This document shows, piece after piece, positions 11,474-13,785 of a stretch of DNA of 13,785 nt (its first letter is position 1; every line of letters starts with the position of its first letter). The notes under the pieces were generated by a model. The model saw only the letters and a program-made list of their open reading frames with translations. It did not search any database and was not told the DNA's origin. The translations under genes were made by a program, and so were the position numbers. The stretch comes from Acephala macrosclerotiorum (taxonomy: Eukaryota; Ascomycota; Leotiomycetes; Helotiales; Mollisiaceae), in contig MU119899.1 of NCBI GenBank assembly GCA_014904845.1, positions 1 to 13,785 of the forward strand, read 5' to 3'.

Positions 11474-11880
11474 TTTCAATAATTGTTTTTTCAATTTTTA
11501 GTATTATATATAAAATCTTTTAAATATCAAAAAAAATATAAAACGTAAAATTTTTAAATATTGAAAAAATTTGTATTTTTTTACATAAAATACTTTTAAT
11601 ATTTTTTTGTATAAAAATTTTTTTTAATTTAAATTTTATTATTTTGTATTTAATTAATAAAATCAAATATTGATTAATATTAATAATATTAAAATACTCG
11701 AGTATATTAATATATTACGTTCAATAATCGTAGTTTTTATATATTGAATATAAAATTTATTAATTATTTAAAAAATTAAATTTAAAATTGAAAATATTGA
11801 TATATTTTCAAGTTTTACACTAGTTTTTTCTTAGTTAAAACACGTAATAAATACGTGCATATATTTCGACAATTATATTT
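11446..11880. other. Gene-free AT-rich sequence of intermediate decay
   Basis: There is no gene and all frames are closed. Around 11815-11875 there is a slightly richer patch with ACACTAG, CTTAGTT, ACACG and ACGTGCAT, which keeps C and G outside CpG. This may be an edge of less-mutated DNA before the extreme AT block that follows. Confidence 0.5.
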
Positions 11881-13555
11881 ATTTTAATATAAAAATTATA
11901 ATTAAAAACTTTTTATTAAATTTTTATAATTTTTAAATTTAAATTAAATTATTTATAAAATAAATTTAATTTATAAAATATATTATAATAATTTTTTTAT
12001 TAATTATTAAATAATATTTATAAAATTTTTATAAATAATTATTTATATTAATTAATTATTTTTTAATAAAATTTAAATTATTAAAATAAAATTATATATT
12101 AATATATTATTTTATTAAATAAAAAACATTTAATTAATTATATAAATATATTATTTTTATATTAAAAAAAATTAAATTATTTATAAATAATATATATTAA
12201 TTATTTTATTAAATATATTTTAAATATAATATTTAAAATATTAAAATAATTAATAAAATATAATTAAATTTTTTTTATAAAAATTATTATTATTAATTAA
12301 TTATTTTTTTTATTTAATTTATTTTTAATTTATTTAAATATTTTTTTAATATTTTTTATTAATATTAATATAAAAATAATAAAAAACTTTAAAAAAAAAA
12401 TTCGATTTTATTTTTAATTTATTTTTATAATTATTATAATATTTAAAAAAAAAAATTTAAATTTTTTTAATAATAATTAATATAATAATTTAATTTATAT
12501 AAATTTAATATTTATTTTTAATTATTAATTATATTAATAAAAAATTAAAATCGATATATAAATTAAAAATATTAATTATAAAAATTTTAAACGTTTAATT
12601 ATATTAAAAATAAAAATTTAATCGAATAAAAAATTAAAATATTAAATCAAAATTTTAATTTTTTTATTATTATAAAATTATTTAATATTGAAAAATAATT
12701 ATTAATTATAAATTTAATTTTTATTAAAATACGAAAATTAAATATAAAATAAAAATTATAAAATTATATTAATTTTAATAATTTTTTTATTTAAAAATAT
12801 TATAAAAAATTTAATATTAATAATTTAATTAAATAAAAAATAATAATTTTAAAATTAAATTTAATATATATTTAAATTTTATTAAAATAAATTAATAAAA
12901 AAATATAAATTTTTTTTTAAAATTTTAAAATAAAAAATTATTAATATATTTATTTAATATATATTTATTTTTAAAAATATAAAATAATAAAATAAATAAT
13001 TTTTTTAATTTAAAATAATTTATTAAAATATTAAATTTATAATTAAAATTTTTATTTAAATATTTTTATAAAATTTTAAATATTAATAATATTTATTAAT
13101 TTATATTAATTTTACGTTTATAATATTTTAATATTATTTAATTTTTATAATTATTTAAATTTATAAAAGAAAATTTAAAATTAATTATATTATATTAATT
13201 ATAAAATTTATAAAATTTAATAAAATAATTTTAAAAATATAAAAATATAAATATAAATTTAAATTATAATAAATCGTTAAAAATAAATTTAAAAATAAAT
13301 AATATTTTAAATATAATTAAATATAAAAAATTATTAATTTTAAAAAACGTAATATAATTTATATAATTTATCGTATTATTAATATTAAACTAAAAAAAAA
13401 AAAAAAAATTTATTTATAAATAGTAAATTATATAAAAAAAAAATTTAAATTTTTTTTATAAACGTAAATAATTAAAAAAAAAAAAATTAAATTAATAAAT
13501 AAATATAAAAAACTTATTATAATAAATTAATATTAAAGTATATTAGTTTAAAATT
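11881..13555. other. Extreme AT block, about 2 % G+C
   Basis: A hand count finds about 33 C or G in about 1,680 bases, of which 20 are in ten CpG pairs. Runs without any G or C span 11910-12126 (217 bases), 12128-12386 (259) and 12734-13114 (381). A 17-base A run sits at 13392-13408. There are no genes. This is clearly more depleted than 1-11180, so it may be an older or more often mutated repeat, or an originally AT-rich sequence that was then mutated. The change to normal composition at about 13556 is abrupt. Confidence 0.85.
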
Positions 13556-13601
13556 AGATCGTTAAAGGCAAGGCACGGCGTGAGGTACGAGGGACGTCCC
13601 A

Positions 13602-13784
13602 CTATAAGGTAGGAGCTAGGTGGAAACTAGTGCACGTGACCACCATAACAATAACAGAAAGCGCATTCATGTAGAAGGAATTGCTCCACTCATTTTGGGG
13701 ATTTCGTGGGAGATCATCCAACTGTGACTTGCAAATACGTCTGATATCGTCCTTGAAAAACTTCCTACCGGCAACTTGGAATTC
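13602..13784 (-). CDS. Possible 3' end of an unidentified protein gene
   Basis: Read on the minus strand, one frame is open from the window edge for 60 codons and ends in TAG at 13604-13602. It is the longest frame in the GC-normal part. The peptide is mixed and protein-like: a charged stretch near residues 6-19 (GRKFFKDDIRRICK), then QLDDLPRNP, and a hydrophobic run near residues 41-49 (ALSVIVMVV) close to the C-terminus. Codons such as AAG, GAC, TTC and ATC suit fungal genes. I do not recognise the family. An open run of 60 codons at about 50 % G+C is not rare across six frames, another minus-strand frame is open for 36 codons, and an intron could end the real exon earlier. The E-box at 13633-13640 would lie inside this frame. 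Confidence 0.3.
   Translation of the reverse strand, partial: EFQVAGRKFFKDDIRRICKSQLDDLPRNPQNEWSNSFYMNALSVIVMVVTCTSFHLAPTL
13633..13640. promoter_or_regulatory. E-box CACGTGAC in second island
   Basis: This is the same octamer as at 11368-11375, in the same orientation and again followed by CA. It is a Cbf1/Pho4-like core. If the minus-strand frame over it is coding, the match is probably incidental; if that frame is spurious, it could be a promoter element of a gene beyond the window. Confidence 0.25.
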
Positions 13785-13785
13785 G

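Larger units (their letters stand above)
13556..13785. other. Second island of normal composition, cut by window edge
   Basis: G+C reaches 34 of 60 bases at 13561-13620, immediately after the 2 % block. There is no sign of C-to-T decay: CC, GG and CA are common. It probably marks the start of a gene-bearing or unique region beyond the window. It contains a possible partial coding frame on the minus strand and an E-box. It shares the words CACGTGACCA, GAAACTAG and GTCCCAC with the island at 11181-11445. Confidence 0.75.

Noticed and set aside
13779..13784. EcoRI-type GAATTC at the right edge, as a possible cloning junction
   Set aside because: A single six-base site is common by chance, and no vector sequence is visible.
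1..13785. Mitochondrial intergenic DNA with GC clusters
   Set aside because: Over-representation of CpG among survivors, transition-only differences between repeats and absence of mitochondrial genes or tRNAs fit RIP in nuclear DNA better.
1..13785. Telomere repeats or a chromosome end
   Set aside because: No TTAGGG or CCCTAA tracts are present on either strand.

Overview
This window is almost entirely very AT-rich, gene-empty DNA, probably from the nuclear genome of a filamentous ascomycete. The composition looks like saturated repeat-induced point mutation (RIP: C-to-T and G-to-A in duplicated DNA). In the AT-rich parts the few remaining C and G sit mostly in CpG (TCG, ACG, CGT, CGA). CC and GG are almost absent, and all six frames are riddled with TAA and TAG. 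No gene can be called in the first 11 kb. The assignment is inferred from composition and from one pair of repeats whose substitutions are transitions; no marker gene confirms it.

Layout. (1) 1-11180 is a hypermutated block with roughly 8-12 % G+C by sampled line counts. It holds a direct repeat pair (about 12-172 and 5880-6058) that could be the LTRs of a ruined retrotransposon of about 6 kb. Leftover non-CpG bases favour C over G on the + strand before about 5.0 kb and favour G after it. A 12-bp tandem repeat, a cluster of AAACGTTT palindromes and two adjacent hairpins lie at 9.07-9.46 kb. (2) 11181-11445 is a sharply bounded island of ordinary composition (about 45 % G+C) without a convincing ORF. 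(3) 11446-11880 is AT-rich again, with a few leftover C/G-containing words. (4) 11881-13555 is the most extreme block: about 33 C or G in about 1,680 bases (hand count, near 2 %), including 381 consecutive bases of only A and T. (5) 13556-13785 is a second ordinary-composition island (about 50 % G+C), cut by the window edge. It carries a 60-codon open frame on the minus strand that may be the C-terminal end of a gene.

The simplest reading is a nest of old transposable elements destroyed by RIP, with two short unique or non-duplicated sequences left intact between them. Such blocks occur at centromeres, subtelomeres and AT-isochores of Pezizomycotina; the window alone does not say which. Both islands contain a CACGTGACCA word (a bHLH/Cbf1-type E-box). 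I found no complete gene, RNA gene, CRISPR array or intact mobile element.
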